From the NCBI GenBank assembly GCA_015179025.1, contig WHUX01000180.1:44474-108473 (forward strand): a stretch of DNA of 64,000 nucleotides, read 5' to 3'. Position 1 is the first letter of the stretch. Each line of letters starts with the position of its first letter. A program made the position numbers and the translations under genes. Of the stretch, positions 1-10,228 are shown piece after piece. Below the pieces are notes generated by a model, which had not been told where the DNA came from, ran no database searches, and was given only the letters and a program-made list of their open reading frames with translations. The stretch is from Terfezia claveryi. Lineage: Eukaryota > Ascomycota > Pezizomycetes > Pezizales > Pezizaceae.

Positions 1-1662
1 TGGATGAGAGCCTGACATTCAAAATGCATTGGCAAAGCAGGATCCAGAAAGCTAGGAAACTTTTAGGACAGCTAAATGGGCTAGGGAACTCGTCTTGGGG
101 AATGAGCGCCAACAGCTAGAGGGTAGTGTATATGGAGATGATTAGGGCAGTAGTGCTATGGGGCTCCGAACTTGGTTAGAGAGGGCAGAGGGATTGGGAA
201 GAAGAGTTCGAGAGGCTACAATACCAGGTCCTTAAGAAATATGTTAATGCTACCCATGGTTCAAGATAGGAGCTAGTAAGCCAAATCACAGGGGTAGAAA
301 GCCCAAGAATAGTGTTGGACGCAGCCCAAGCAAGGTTGATGGGGAAGATGATATGGGACCCAGCTGCATTGGGGGATCTGTGGTTAGATGATGGGATCCG
401 GAAGAGGAATGTAGAGGAGGAAAGATCATGAGACCATATTGGTGCACCATATAGAATACAGGATAACCTAAAGGAGAACGGCTTTAACTCGATAATGTCA
501 AAAATTCGAAACAAGGCAGGGTTCGTAAGAGAAGGACTGAATAAGGTGTTAAGCATAGGAGGTCCGTGTGGGGTAGTAGAGATACCGATAATGGACCTGG
601 ACTTGACTAGGAATGATTAGCCAGATCGATGGGTTAAAAAAATCGGAGAGTTGAAGGAGGACTCGGTAGTAGTGTACACGGACGGCAGCATGAGTGAAGG
701 TGGAGGAGTGGGCAGGGGCTGGTGTTCGGAAGAGGGGACTATAAAGAGAAGGACTGGTCTAGGGGGATTGTGCACAGTATGGGATGGAGAGGTTGCTGGG
801 ATTAGGAAAGCCCTAGAAAAGACCCTACAGCATTTGAAGGTACTGATATTGACGGACTCGACAGCAGCAATCTGTGCACTTAAGAAGGCAGGAAAGAGGG
901 GAAAGGCAAGGACAGCAGACCTAATCTCAGTAGCCATGAGTATCAAAGAAAGGCAAGAGAAGCTAAGAGTGAAGGCGGTAAGGCTGGGTTGGGTAAAAGC
1001 TCAAGTCAGGATTCTGAGGGACGAATGGGCAGATATGCTGGCGAAAGAAGGAGCGGAGGATCAGCATCCTGAAGAGCCCCAAATCACGGAGGGTGGACTC
1101 AGACAGGAATGGAAGAGAATAAGGGAGGCGGAGAGAAAGGTAGTCACAACAGGGGGGGGTAGGGTGGTTAGGTGGGGAAGGAGGGCAAGACATAACTACG
1201 TCTATTGCAGGACTGGGAAGGGAAATCTCCAAGCCTGGCGTGCAATATTGGATGATACAGTAGATCCGACATGCCGGACATGTGGAAGACATGCGGAGAC
1301 AGGCAAGCATGTAGCCTTGGTCTGTCCATGGGGAGAAGAGATCGGATGAAGGTGGGGGAATTGGGAGGAGATGGACGAGCGGAAGAAGTGGGTGAAGAAG
1401 GTGAAAGATGGGGGGGTGAATATGTGGTAGATCTGGTGGAGACGTTCTTCTCCAACCTGGATCTGACCTGAGTAGGGATTGGGGGAAGGGTCTGTAAGGC
1501 CGGGGATTGGTTATCTTTTCTTGTTTTACTTGTCTCTTCTGAGATCATTTATTCCACTCGTTGTTCCATGAGATTTCTGAGCCTTTTAAGGTAAGGAAAC
1601 GGAACCGTCTCATAGCCTTAGGCTCCATAGACGTATAGACTTCAAAAAAAAAAAAAAAAAAA
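1..1662 (+). pseudogene. 3' end of a Tad1/I-like LINE (RT tail, RNase H, zinc knuckle, poly-A)
   Basis: This is the last part of the second open reading frame of a non-LTR retrotransposon, which copies its own RNA at a nicked target. Reading from base 3, one frame runs to 1349 with several in-frame stops. Bases 3 to about 600 look like the region after the reverse transcriptase core (a run resembling RVVYMEMIRAVVLWGSEL). From 651 a ribonuclease H domain is clear: YTDGSM, then a Glu in GEVAGIRKAL, LTDSTAAI, and a final DEWADMLAKEGA segment. A C-x2-C-x8-H-x4-C knuckle follows at 1272-1325. After the stop at 1349 the C-terminus seems to continue in another frame to 1471 (DLVETFFSNLDLT). A 3' untranslated stretch then leads to 19 A residues at 1644-1662, where the element ends. 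It is truncated on the left by the window edge and is clearly dead. No target duplication can be judged. Confidence 0.85.
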
Positions 1663-1990
1663 CCAACCAAATCATCTTACATTCAGTGCTCTATATACCT
1701 ATACTAGGCCATAGCTTAATATCATGGAATTCAATAAAATCTAAGGTAGTATTGGTTGCTCGAGATAACTTGGTCCAGCTCTATAGGAACAGTGACATAA
1801 AACTCATTAACCCTATAATGCTTGCTGATATGATGAACAGTTTGCTATATGTTCACGAAAGCTCAATGGCAAGCTCTTCAGCAGCAAGCTCTTCAGCAGC
1901 GAGCTTAGCAAGCTATGCCCCAAGGCCTTCACAAGCAAGCTTAGCTAGCTTTGCCCTCTGGCATGCAGTGCTTGGCTACGCAGCCAACAC
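1663..1990 (+). pseudogene. Copia element, left fragment (GAG-pre-integrase region)
   Basis: This is the left remnant of a Ty1/Copia polyprotein. The frame at 1686 begins VLYIPILGHSLISWNSIKSK, the familiar stretch just after the aspartic protease in Copia elements, and reaches LWHAVLGYAA at about 1960-1985, the start of the GAG-pre-integrase domain. Between them is a low-complexity Ala/Ser run made of copies of an AGCTCTTCAGCAGCA-like unit (about 1870-1950). The 5' LTR, gag and protease active site are missing because the LINE poly(A) tail ends directly at the left edge. The coding sequence is cut at 1990 by FB1 and resumes with the integrase core at about 20954, giving the same order of domains on the same strand as an intact Copia element. 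Confidence 0.75.
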
Positions 1991-2129
1991 ATCAGGAATG
2001 ATTTATATGGCGTCCGGACGCCACTATGGGTGCGTCCAGGTGACACGGTCCTGCCAATGTCTCCTGCGGCATCCACTAGCATCTCAGGTTATGCAATGTC
2101 TCCCGTGGCGTCCACTGGCATCTCAAGTT

Positions 2130-2330
2130 ATACAATATCTCCCGTGGCGTCCGAAGACCTCCCTTCAGTCTATGGCATCCGGAAGACCTCCCTTCAGTCT
2201 ATGGCGTCTGGATAACCTCCCTTCAGTCTATGGCGTCCGGATAACCTCACTCAGCCTATGGCATCCGGATAACCTCACTCAGCCTATAGCGTCCGAATGA
2301 CCTCCTTCAGCCTATGGCATCTGGATTCTA
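2130..2330. repeat. Terminal minisatellite of FB1, left arm (about 29-bp unit)
   Basis: Imperfect tandem copies of a unit like GACCTCCCTTCAGTCTATGG followed by CGTCCGGAT. The same unit in reverse complement forms the right end of FB1 at 20575-20700 and occurs near the left end of FB2 (26915-27090). It is translated in places as a repeating SLWRPDNL-like peptide, which is an artefact of the repeat. Confidence 0.85.
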
Positions 2331-2711
2331 GTTCATGTCTCTGCTATCCCTCAGATATCATATTGTGCCTTTCCGCGACGCTGGTCCTGCCCATTCCAGG
2401 TTCCCTGAAGCTCAGCCCATGGCGTAGTTATTCAGTCATAAAGAGATGTGCACTTTATAACAAGAAGAATGAATGTCAATTGTGTTTTGAAATATCTATG
2501 TACATAAAAGCTACTTCAGCATAGGCCATACGATCATGAACCGAACCCTCGACCACAGTCCCAATGTTACTCACTAGCCAACTTGTTAGAAATTGCTTGC
2601 ACTAAGGGTACACCTGCCGACCATAATTCACAAACCACTAGCGCTATTTGCCTGGCTACTGACAACTGACCTATCGATCTAGAGAATCCAGTTTATCCTA
2701 CTCGACACTAG

Positions 2712-2890
2712 AGCCATACATCGGAGCTATGGAAGTGCAGGCATCGGAGCCATGGAAGTGTAGGTATTGGAGCCATGGGAGTGGAGGCATCGGAGCCATG
2801 GGAGTGGAGACATCGGAGCCATGGGAGTGGAGGTATCGGAGGCATCGGAGCCATGGGAGTGGAGGCATCGGAGCCATGGGATCCATACAG
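2712..2890. repeat. 24-bp minisatellite, FB1 left arm
   Basis: About seven or eight tandem copies of a 24-bp unit centred on GGCATCGGAGCCATGG, with GAAGTG-type units at the outer side grading into GGAGTG-type units at the inner side. The mirror array in the right arm (7880-8065) shows the same outer-to-inner change of variant, so the order of variants is preserved in the inverted copy. Confidence 0.9.
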
Positions 2891-2913
2891 CTATAGAACC
2901 CTGTGACATAGGT

Positions 2914-5576
2914 TACCCTTGCAAGCCTAGTAGTGCACAGCCACCGTATAGTGCACACTGTCTAAGACATACATATGCACCTGCCTCCTCAGCATTTCCC
3001 CAGCTGCAGTACACCCCCTAACAAACAGAATGGTATCAACCTACATCAGTCGAATCACGGAAGCCAGGGCAACACCACCAAGGGGCCCCCGATACAGAAA
3101 TGCCCAAGTATACAGAACAACAGCTGCGAGATGCAGTCAAGCATGCTCTACGAGAGCCAGACGTACCTACCATACGTATTGCAGACCTCTATGGGGTAGA
3201 GCACACCACATTGCGTCGGAGAGTGCTGGGGACCCACCAGGATAGGTCTATAGCTCACCAGATTGAGCAGCTGTTCTCTACGGGTGAAGAGAAGGCAATT
3301 GCAGACTATGCTGAAGTCATGGCGGATGTAGGATTTCCTCTGAATCCCGACCTTTTACGGCAGATTGCGCAAGGGATTGTTAATGAAAGGCAAATACCCC
3401 AACAAGGTCAAGGGGGGGGTATTGTGGGTCCTCAACAACTTGCCGTCAAGCCTCGCGACCAGAGGAACCAGCGTATACAACGACAAGGTGCAATACCCGC
3501 CTCCACCAGCACCTCTGCCTCCGCCTCCGCCTCCGCCTCCACCACTCCCTCAATACATATTGTTGGCATCCACTGGGTAGATAGATTTCTTGAACGCAAC
3601 CCAGAGTTCAAAAAAGTCTATATTCGATACCAGGAGAGAGTAAGAGCGGCGGCAACCAATGATATAGAGTTGCAGGCAGATTTTCTCCGCAAGCTTGCAA
3701 ACCTGGTACGACGGAAGAGGATAGCTCAGGAAGATATTTGGAATTGTGATGAGAAGGGAATAACTATGGGAAGAAATAGTAGGAGGGTCATGGCAATTGT
3801 ACAAGTGGGGCGCAGAAGTACTGCCATGACAGATGGGTCTCATGAGTTTTACAGTGTTTTGGAGACAGTCAGTGCAGGGGGAGTGGTTATTCCTCCATTT
3901 ATTGTATGGCAGGGGAAGACTCACCGAGAATCATATTATCGGGAGGGGGGGGTGGAACATGAAGCAATATTCGCAGTCTCACCTAGTGGATATATGGATG
4001 ATGAGCTTGGGTTGGAATATATGAAGCAGCATTTTGAGCCATATACTAGGAGGGACGGAGGTCTACGATGTCTTATTGTTGATGGCCATTCCTCTCATAT
4101 TGCATGGCGAGTAGTCAAATACGCTCTCAACCACAATATCCACCCAATTTGTCTTCCTTCCAAGTCTACGCATCTTCTTCAACCTCTTGATGTCGGTTGC
4201 TTTTCCCACCTATAAACAACCTATGAACGCAACCTCAGTATATGGCTGCGTGAGAATCCTCTATTAGGCATATCAAAGGTTGAGTTCCTTGATATTCTTC
4301 AGCAGACATGAGAGCAGGTATTTACGGAGGAGATCATCTATAGTGCGTGGTGGGCAGCCCGCTGCTGGCCTATCGATCGCGTGTTTCATCCCCCACCAAC
4401 CCCCCCACGTGCCAATGTCTCAGCTGCCAACTTGAATGCTACTAGTGCTGTCTTAGATACCCCTGCGCTGCTGCGCCAGCTCTCCCGAGAGGTTGAAGAT
4501 ATGATTCGTGATAATCTTAAGCCTATTCAAAAGACTCTCATTCATGACTATATTGATCTTGCGACGGAAAAGGTTACTAAATATCGGGATATTACTCCTC
4601 GTGCACATACCCTTAAAAAGCTGAGGGATGGGAAAGTGCGGAAGGAGAAGAAAAGTACAAAGTATGTTGGTGAAGCTCATGTTCTAACCCACCAGTATGT
4701 TAATGATGAGCTTAAGAGAAATGCAGAAGTAGCAGCAGCTAAGGCTAGGAGGCAGGAGGCGGCAATTGAAAAGAAGAGGATTGCGGAGGAAAAAAAGGCT
4801 AGTAGAGATACCATTAACAAGCAGTGGAAGGCGGATCTTCAGCGGTATCAGGAGGTTGAGGTACCAGCATGGCAAGCGGAATGTACGGAGATCGACGAAG
4901 CATGGGCTATTGTGAAGGCTACTACGAAGGGGTCAAAAAGGATCGGGAGAAAGCCTTCCCACCCTCCCCGACCCAAACGACTACTTAAGCCTAAAGGAGG
5001 GGTAGTGGAGGTAGTGATCTCTCTATAGTAGTTGAGAATGACTTGGAGGATAGGGCGGAAGTGTGGTTTGAAGTAGGGGTTGACGAGGAGGTTGAGGAAG
5101 AGATAGATGGGGAGGATTTAGCAGATTCTATAAGAAACCTTGATATTGGTTATTTTGCAGAGGTTAGTGCCACTATGTATCAGTCTGCATTTCACTCATT
5201 ATGAAGCTATTCCCTTACATATTCATCTAACATAAGTAACTAGATGCATAGTTGAGATGCTCTAAGAGCTAGGGCTATATTGGTATGGTATTTGGTATGT
5301 AGCGGAGGATGGAAGGATAAGGGGGGGTTCATTGGGGATTTCGGGAAGTGTATATTAGAAGGGCAGGGTATTGAGGCTTGTGTTTATTTGAGTGAAGTGT
5401 GAGGGTAACCATATTGTAGAGCGTATTTGTTTCCATAGTTGTACATATAGCTAGAGTTGGACTGTCGCCCAAATGGTTAGGTATATCATGTATTTATGTT
5501 GCAGGGGGGGTCTGCAAGAGGTGTTTCAGGTGTGTGCACTAGACGGTGGCTGTGCACTACTACGCTTGCAAGGGTA
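2914..5576 (+). mobile_element. Fot1/pogo-family DNA transposon inserted in FB1
   Basis: The element proper is 2916-5574 (2659 bp), flanked on both sides by TA (2914-2915 and 5575-5576), the target duplication typical of the Tc1/mariner/pogo superfamily. The terminal inverted repeats begin CCCTTGCAAGC and run for 43 bp (2916-2958 against 5532-5574) with two mismatches. They contain AGTGCACAGCCACCG. The reading across the empty site matches FB2, where GGTTAGTTGTGC is uninterrupted (about 28006), so the insertion point is confirmed independently. The element carries one transposase gene on the plus strand. It is a complete copy that was probably once autonomous, now with a broken gene. Confidence 0.92.
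3100..5204 (+). pseudogene. pogo/Fot1-like transposase (DDE_1), two in-frame stops and one frameshift
   Basis: The protein cuts and pastes its own element. It starts at the ATG at 3100 (MPKYTEQQLRDAV), a psq-type helix-turn-helix over residues 1-45. A second CENP-B-type DNA-binding motif (VGIHWVDRFLERNPEF) is at about residues 154-169, after an unusual Ser/Ala run encoded by a TCCGCC microsatellite at 3511-3550. The catalytic core has Asp217 (NCDEKG), Asp328 (VDGHSSHI) and Asp364 (PLDVGCF), the DDD triad expected of this family. In-frame stops lie at 4213-4215 (TAA) and 4309-4311 (TGA). Past them the same frame continues to about 5028 with a Lys/Glu-rich coiled-coil-like tail, then a one-base shift at a GGGG tract gives an acidic C-terminus ending at 5204. 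Both stops could be single C-to-T or G-to-A changes. Confidence 0.88.
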
Positions 5577-6105
5577 GTTGTGCGCGCACTTATTGGAGGT
5601 CTGGCAATCCTCTCACCTCAAAGAACTGAACTTGCTTGCTTGGTTGCTTCTAATACCCTGTGTTATATGTTAGTTACAGGTGCTCATATCGGAGGTTTGG
5701 CAATGCACTCACCTAAACGAACTGAACTTGCTTGATTGGTTCCTTGCAGTATTCTGTGAGATGGCTTAGTTACGCGTGCTCATATCGGAGGTCTGGCAAT
5801 GCTCTCACCTAAACGAACTGAACTTGCTTCATCGGTTCCTTGTAGTATTCTGTTAGATAGGTTAGTTATGTGTGCTCATATCGGAGGTCTGGCAATGCTC
5901 TCACCTAAACGAACTGAACTTGCTTGATCGGTTCTTTGCAGTATTCTGTGAGATAGGTTAGTTACGCGTGCTCATATCGGAGGTCTGGCAATACTCTCAC
6001 CTAAATATACTGAACTTGCTTAGTCAGTTCTTCCGGTATTCTGTGAGATAGGTTAATTATACATGCTCATATTGGGGGTTTGGTACTGCTCTCACCTAGC
6101 TGCAA
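5577..6105. repeat. 96-bp tandem array, FB1 left arm
   Basis: About five to six imperfect copies of a unit containing GTTAGTTACGCGTGCTCATA, then CGGAGGTCTGGCAATG, CTCACCTAAACGAACTGAAC and TTGCTTGATCGGTTCC. Each unit contains GGTTAGTTA. The mirror array is 7400-7855, and the same unit is at 28000-28330 and 29335-29666 in FB2. The array starts immediately at the right end of the pogo insertion. Confidence 0.9.
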
Positions 6106-6429
6106 GTTCCTGAGTTTCATTGACTTATATTGTAGTTGAAAGTTCCTATGTCCTTCAGATGTGCCAGCGGCAGACTGAGTAGCGGGTAGGGAAATTGGGG
6201 TGTATACAAGCCCCCGTACTAGCTCCCGGACTGTTGTGATAAACCACGCTTGGTAGGCCCCTTGCAGCTATCGGCACAGCAATATCACCTTAGACTGTGA
6301 TACCTGCGCGTATAGCTACATATTGGCTATTCCTGTATGGGCAATAGTCCCTTGTTTGGCTTGGGCATTATAACCAACCTCGCAATTCATACGGAACTCC
6401 TCCAGCACAACTGTGATATAGTTGGGTCG
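6106..6429. other. FB1 left-arm unique segment
   Basis: This stretch (Cys-poor, no gene) is mirrored at 7086-7400 in FB1 and recurs at 28330-28670 and 29010-29335 in FB2. It includes the conserved runs GATGTGCCAGCGGCAGAC and AAGGTGATATTGC (in inverted copies). It is the longest non-repetitive part of the arms. Confidence 0.75.
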
Positions 6430-7085
6430 CTTGTTTATATGGAAAAAAACCCTGCATTCGGGGCTTGTCAATTCATGAGTTTTCTTCTATACAAACAAGC
6501 CCCGAATGCAGGGTTTTCTTCAATATAAACATGCCTCGAATGCATGGGTTTGCAAGCCCCGAATACATGGTTTTCTTCCATATAAACAAGCCTCGAATGC
6601 ATAGTTTTCTTCCATATAAACAAGCCCCAAATGCATGATTTTCTTCTATATAAACAAGTCTCGAATGCATGGGTTTGCAAGCCCCGAATACATGGTTTTC
6701 TTCCATATAAACAAGCCTCAAATGCATGGTGTTCTTCTATATAAACAAGACCCGAATGCATGGTTTTCTTCTATATAAACAAGCCCCGAATGCATGGTTT
6801 TCTTCCATATAAACAAGCCTCGAATGAATGGTTTTCTTCTAAATAAACAAGGCTCAAATGTATGGGTTTGCAAGCCCCGAATGCATAGTTTTCTTCCATA
6901 TAAACAAGCGATACAACTATATCACAGTTGCGCTAGAGGAGTTCTATATAAATTGCGAGGTTACATATAAACAAGCCTCGAATGCATGGGTTTGCAAGCC
7001 CTGAAGGTATGGTTTTCTTCTATATAAACAAGCCTCGAATACATGGGTTTGCAAGCCCCGAATACATGGTTTTCTTCAATTTAAA
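6430..7085. repeat. Central 34-bp array of FB1
   Basis: About 16 to 18 imperfect copies of a unit reading AACAAGCCCCGAATGCATGG then TTTTCTTCTATATA, occasionally replaced by a shorter GGGTTTGCAAGC variant. A block homologous to the inner end of the right arm (about 6905-6965) is embedded within it, so the inner boundary was duplicated. It forms the loop of the inverted repeat. FB2 has the equivalent at 28665-29010 with far fewer units. Confidence 0.85.
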
Positions 7086-7399
7086 CAAGCGATACAACTC
7101 TATCATAGTTGTGCTGGAGGAGTTCCATCTGAATTGCGAGGTTAGTTATAACACCCAAGCCAAATAGGGACTATTGCCCATACAGGAATAGCCAATATGC
7201 AGCCACACGCGCAGGTATCACAGTCTAAGGTGATATTGCCATGATGACGGCTACAAGGGGCCTGCCAAGCGTTGTTTATCACACCAGTCCGGGGGCTAGC
7301 GCGGGGGCTTGTACACACCCCAATTTCCCTACCCACCACACAGTCTGCCGCTGGCACATTTGAAGGACATAGGAACTTTCAAGGACAACACAAGTCAAT

Positions 7400-7855
7400 G
7401 AAACTCAGGAACTTGCAGCTAGGTAAGAGCATTACTAAACCCACAATATGAGTACGCGTAATTAACCTATCTCACAGAATACCGGAAGAACCGACCAAGC
7501 AAGTTGAGTTCATTTAGGTGAGAGCATTACCAGACCTCCGATATGAGCACGCGTAACTAACCTATCTTACAGAATACTACAAGGAACCGATCAAGCAAGT
7601 TTAGTTCGTTTAGGTGAGAGCATTGCCAGACCTCCGATATGAGCATGTGTAACTAACCTATCTCACAGAATACTGCAAGGAACTGATCAAGCAAGTTCAG
7701 TTTGTTTAGGTGAGTACATTGCTAGACCTCTGATATGAGCATGCGTAACTAATATATAAAACAGGGTATTAGAAGCAACCAAGGAAGCAAGTTCAGTTCT
7801 TTGAGGTGAGAGGATTGCCAGACATCCGATAAGTGCGCACACAACTAACCTGTAT
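7400..7855. repeat. 96-bp tandem array, FB1 right arm
   Basis: Inverted counterpart of 5577-6105, with about five units containing CAGACCTCCGATATGAGC. The outermost unit reads CACAACTAACCTGTATTACA, which is the uninterrupted version of the sequence where the pogo element landed in the left arm. Confidence 0.88.
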
Positions 7856-7869
7856 TACAGGGTTCTACA

Positions 7870-8481
7870 GCTGTATGGATCCCATAGCTCTGATGCCTCT
7901 ACTCCCATGGCTCCGAAGCCTCCGATGCCTCTACTCCCATGGCTCCGAAGCCTCCGATGCCTCCACTCCCATGGCTCCAATGCCTCCACTTCTATGGCTC
8001 CGATGCCTACACTTCCATGGCTCCGATGCCTGCACTTCCATGGCTCCGATGCATAGCTCCAGTGTCGAGTAGGATAAACTGGATTCTCTGGATCGACGGG
8101 TCAGTTGTCAGTAGCCAGACAAATAGCGCTAGTGGTTTGCGAATTACGGTCAGCGAGTGTACTTTTGGTGCAGGCAATTTGGAACAAGTTGGCTTGCGAG
8201 TAACATCGGGACTGTGGTCGAGGGTTCAGTTCATGATCGTATGGCCTATGCTGTAGTAGCTTTTATGTACATAGATATTTCGAAATACAATTGACATTCA
8301 TTCTTCTTGTTTTCAAGTGAACATCTCTTCATAGCTGAATAACTACGGCATGGGCTGAGCTTCAGGGAACCCGGAATGGGCAAGGCCAGCATCGTAGAAA
8401 GGCACAACATGATTTCTGAGAGACAGCAGAGGCATTAACTAGGATTCAGACACCATAGGCTGAAGGAGGTCATCCAGATGC
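7870..8481. repeat. FB1 right arm: 24-bp array and single-copy flank
   Basis: Bases 7880-8065 hold about eight copies of the 24-bp unit in the opposite orientation to 2712-2890. From 8066 to 8450 the sequence is the reverse complement of about 2340-2710, including GTCGAGTAGGATAAACTGGA and TTCATGATCGTATGGCC. The arm is cut at 8481 (target duplication GATGC) by Gypsy-A and resumes at 20570. Confidence 0.88.
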
Positions 8482-8978
8482 TGTCACAACCGTCCTTTCC
8501 TAGCCAGGTTTGAGAGTCAGATGGGATTCCATCCGACTCTCGATATTGTTGATTGATATCATTGTTATCTCTGTTCCCAAGATAAGGGGTCTCGAGAACC
8601 TTATTCCTTCTAGTAGTCTTGGCTAGGAATGAAGCCTGTATATATAGCTTGCTCTCTCCGCCCTCTCGTTGGATCCCCATCCAATGTCTTGAATATCCAA
8701 TACAGGACCTTGCTTCTCCCAGCGCTTGTGCACCTCCCTTGTGCACATCCTTGTCTCGTACAAATAACTCTGCAGCATAGCTGCCTCCCTTGACACCGGC
8801 GGCAACTGCCTCTGCATGTCTCGTACCCCTTGCCCTCTGCCTCTCTCGCCCTCGCCCTTGCCCCCATCCTAGCCTCTCCTCTAGTCACACACGTAGCATT
8901 CCTACGTGTGTGTTACCCTAGCCTTGCCCTTGCCCCGACGTACCCCTTGGTCGCCTTGTCCCCTAAGCACTCATTACA
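8482..8978 (+). repeat. Gypsy-A 5' LTR
   Basis: Runs from TGTCACAACCGTCC to CATTACA (TG...CA). A TATA box, TATATATA, is at 8639-8646. A strong hairpin is at 8886-8912 (CACACACGTAG, loop CATTC, CTACGTGTGTG), about 250 bp downstream of the TATA box and so inside the transcript. It is nearly identical in length to the 3' LTR. No target-complementary primer site was identified with confidence in the next bases (CTACGTTGGATCC). Confidence 0.92.
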
Positions 8979-9014
8979 CTACGTTGGATCCTTTGGACCA
9001 ACTGGTACGCAGTC

Positions 9015-10193
9015 ATGTCAAGAGCAGCTCTTCCACCACCCACCGTCAGGTTCCAGACCTGGAGAAGCTCCCCTATACCCTTAGGCCCGTATGAATTGAA
9101 TGCCTATCGTCGAGAAATCATCGACATCTTCAAGGCCATGGATGCCATCGGGGCTGAACTCGGCAACAGCCTGGCGGTGGCTGAACGAAAGCTGAGATCC
9201 GCCGACGAAGAGATCATGGTCCTCCAGACAGATCTCGACCATGTGAACCTTGCCCTAGCCACCGAACAGACCACGGTACAAAACCTCGGCCGCACCCTAG
9301 CGAATCTAGCTATCCCTACACCAACCACCACCGCCAAAACGGAAAGTATCCCCACCCTCCCTAAGTTCAATGGGGATAGGGCTCGTCTACGAGCCTGGAA
9401 AAATGCAGTGAACTTGAAGTTGAGCGGGGATGCGGCTACGTTTCCATCAGAACAACACTGCCTGGCCTATGTGTTTACCCTACTGGAGGGTAAGGCTACG
9501 GATCAAATCCAGCCATATGTGCTCGAGACAGGGATCAAGCTCGACAACGTCTCAGCCTTGTTTGTCATCTTGGATCGGGCGTTCGGAGATCCTGATGTAG
9601 TGGGGACAGCCAGTCAAGTGCTCCGGGCACTGAGACAGCGCAACTCAGAGCTGTCTACTTACATCGCAGAGTTCTCGAGGCTGGCCGTAGAGGTAAGGTG
9701 GAACGACTAGGCTAAGTTCGAGCAATTCCAGAAAGGGCTTAGCGATGAGCTCCAACAAGCCATGGTTACCCTCCCTGTGGTTGATACCCTCAAAGAGTTG
9801 ATCGACCAGGCCTCCCGAATGGAACAGCGGATGTTCCGGCTCCGCAACCACCCCCCGTTCAGGCCAGCACCCCGTCTCCCACCACCCCAGCAACACCATT
9901 CTACCAAAGCAACTCAGGCCCCTGCCTCCACCAATGAACTAGCACACCCATCGTTGGTAGCAGGAGGGCCCACCCCCATGGATTTATCATCAGGCAGACC
10001 CCGTCTGACCCAAGAAGAGAGGGAACGCCGCCAGAATAATGGGCTATGCATAGCCTGTGGGAAGGCCGACCACTTCATTGCGGCTCGCTCCCTTCGAAAG
10101 AATCGCTCCCTTACCATCCACACTATTTCCGATACCCCAGTGCCCAGGATTGAGGAGCTTGACGAGTCGAGAAAAGCCCTGTCCCTTGCCTAG
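9015..10193 (+). pseudogene. Gypsy-A gag
   Basis: Structural protein that forms the virus-like particle. One frame from 9015 to 10193 (about 392 codons) is broken by a single TAG at 9708-9710. The N-terminal third is predicted helical and coiled-coil-like (AEELGNSL..., AERKLRSADEEIM). The capsid-like retrotransposon gag region follows (LPKFNGDRARLRAWKNAV, then FGDPDVVGTASQ), then a Pro-rich linker and PMDLSSGR, a motif all three Gypsy gags of this window share. The zinc knuckle near residue 345 reads CIACGKADHFIAAR: the final Cys of CCHC is replaced by Arg, so it would not bind zinc normally. An internal Met-rich start upstream is not excluded. Confidence 0.88.
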
Positions 10194-10228
10194 TTACTGA
10201 CAATAGTAAGGGACCTGCCTCAGGCCAT

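Noticed and set aside
2698..2958. Overlapping open frames on both strands with Gly-Ser-Asp-Ala-type peptide repeats
   Set aside because: They arise from the 24-bp minisatellite, whose length is a multiple of three, so every frame stays open; the same happens at 7833-8256 and 27471-27905.
2914..5576. pogo transposase as the enzyme that moves FB1
   Set aside because: The gene lies in a separate element with its own 43-bp ends and TA duplication; FB ends (ATCAGGAA) do not resemble CCCTTGCAAGC, and FB2 lacks it. Cross-mobilisation cannot be excluded but nothing shows it.
5577..6105. 96-bp array considered as a centromeric satellite
   Set aside because: It is confined to the mirror arms of FB1 and FB2 and has only a few units per array.
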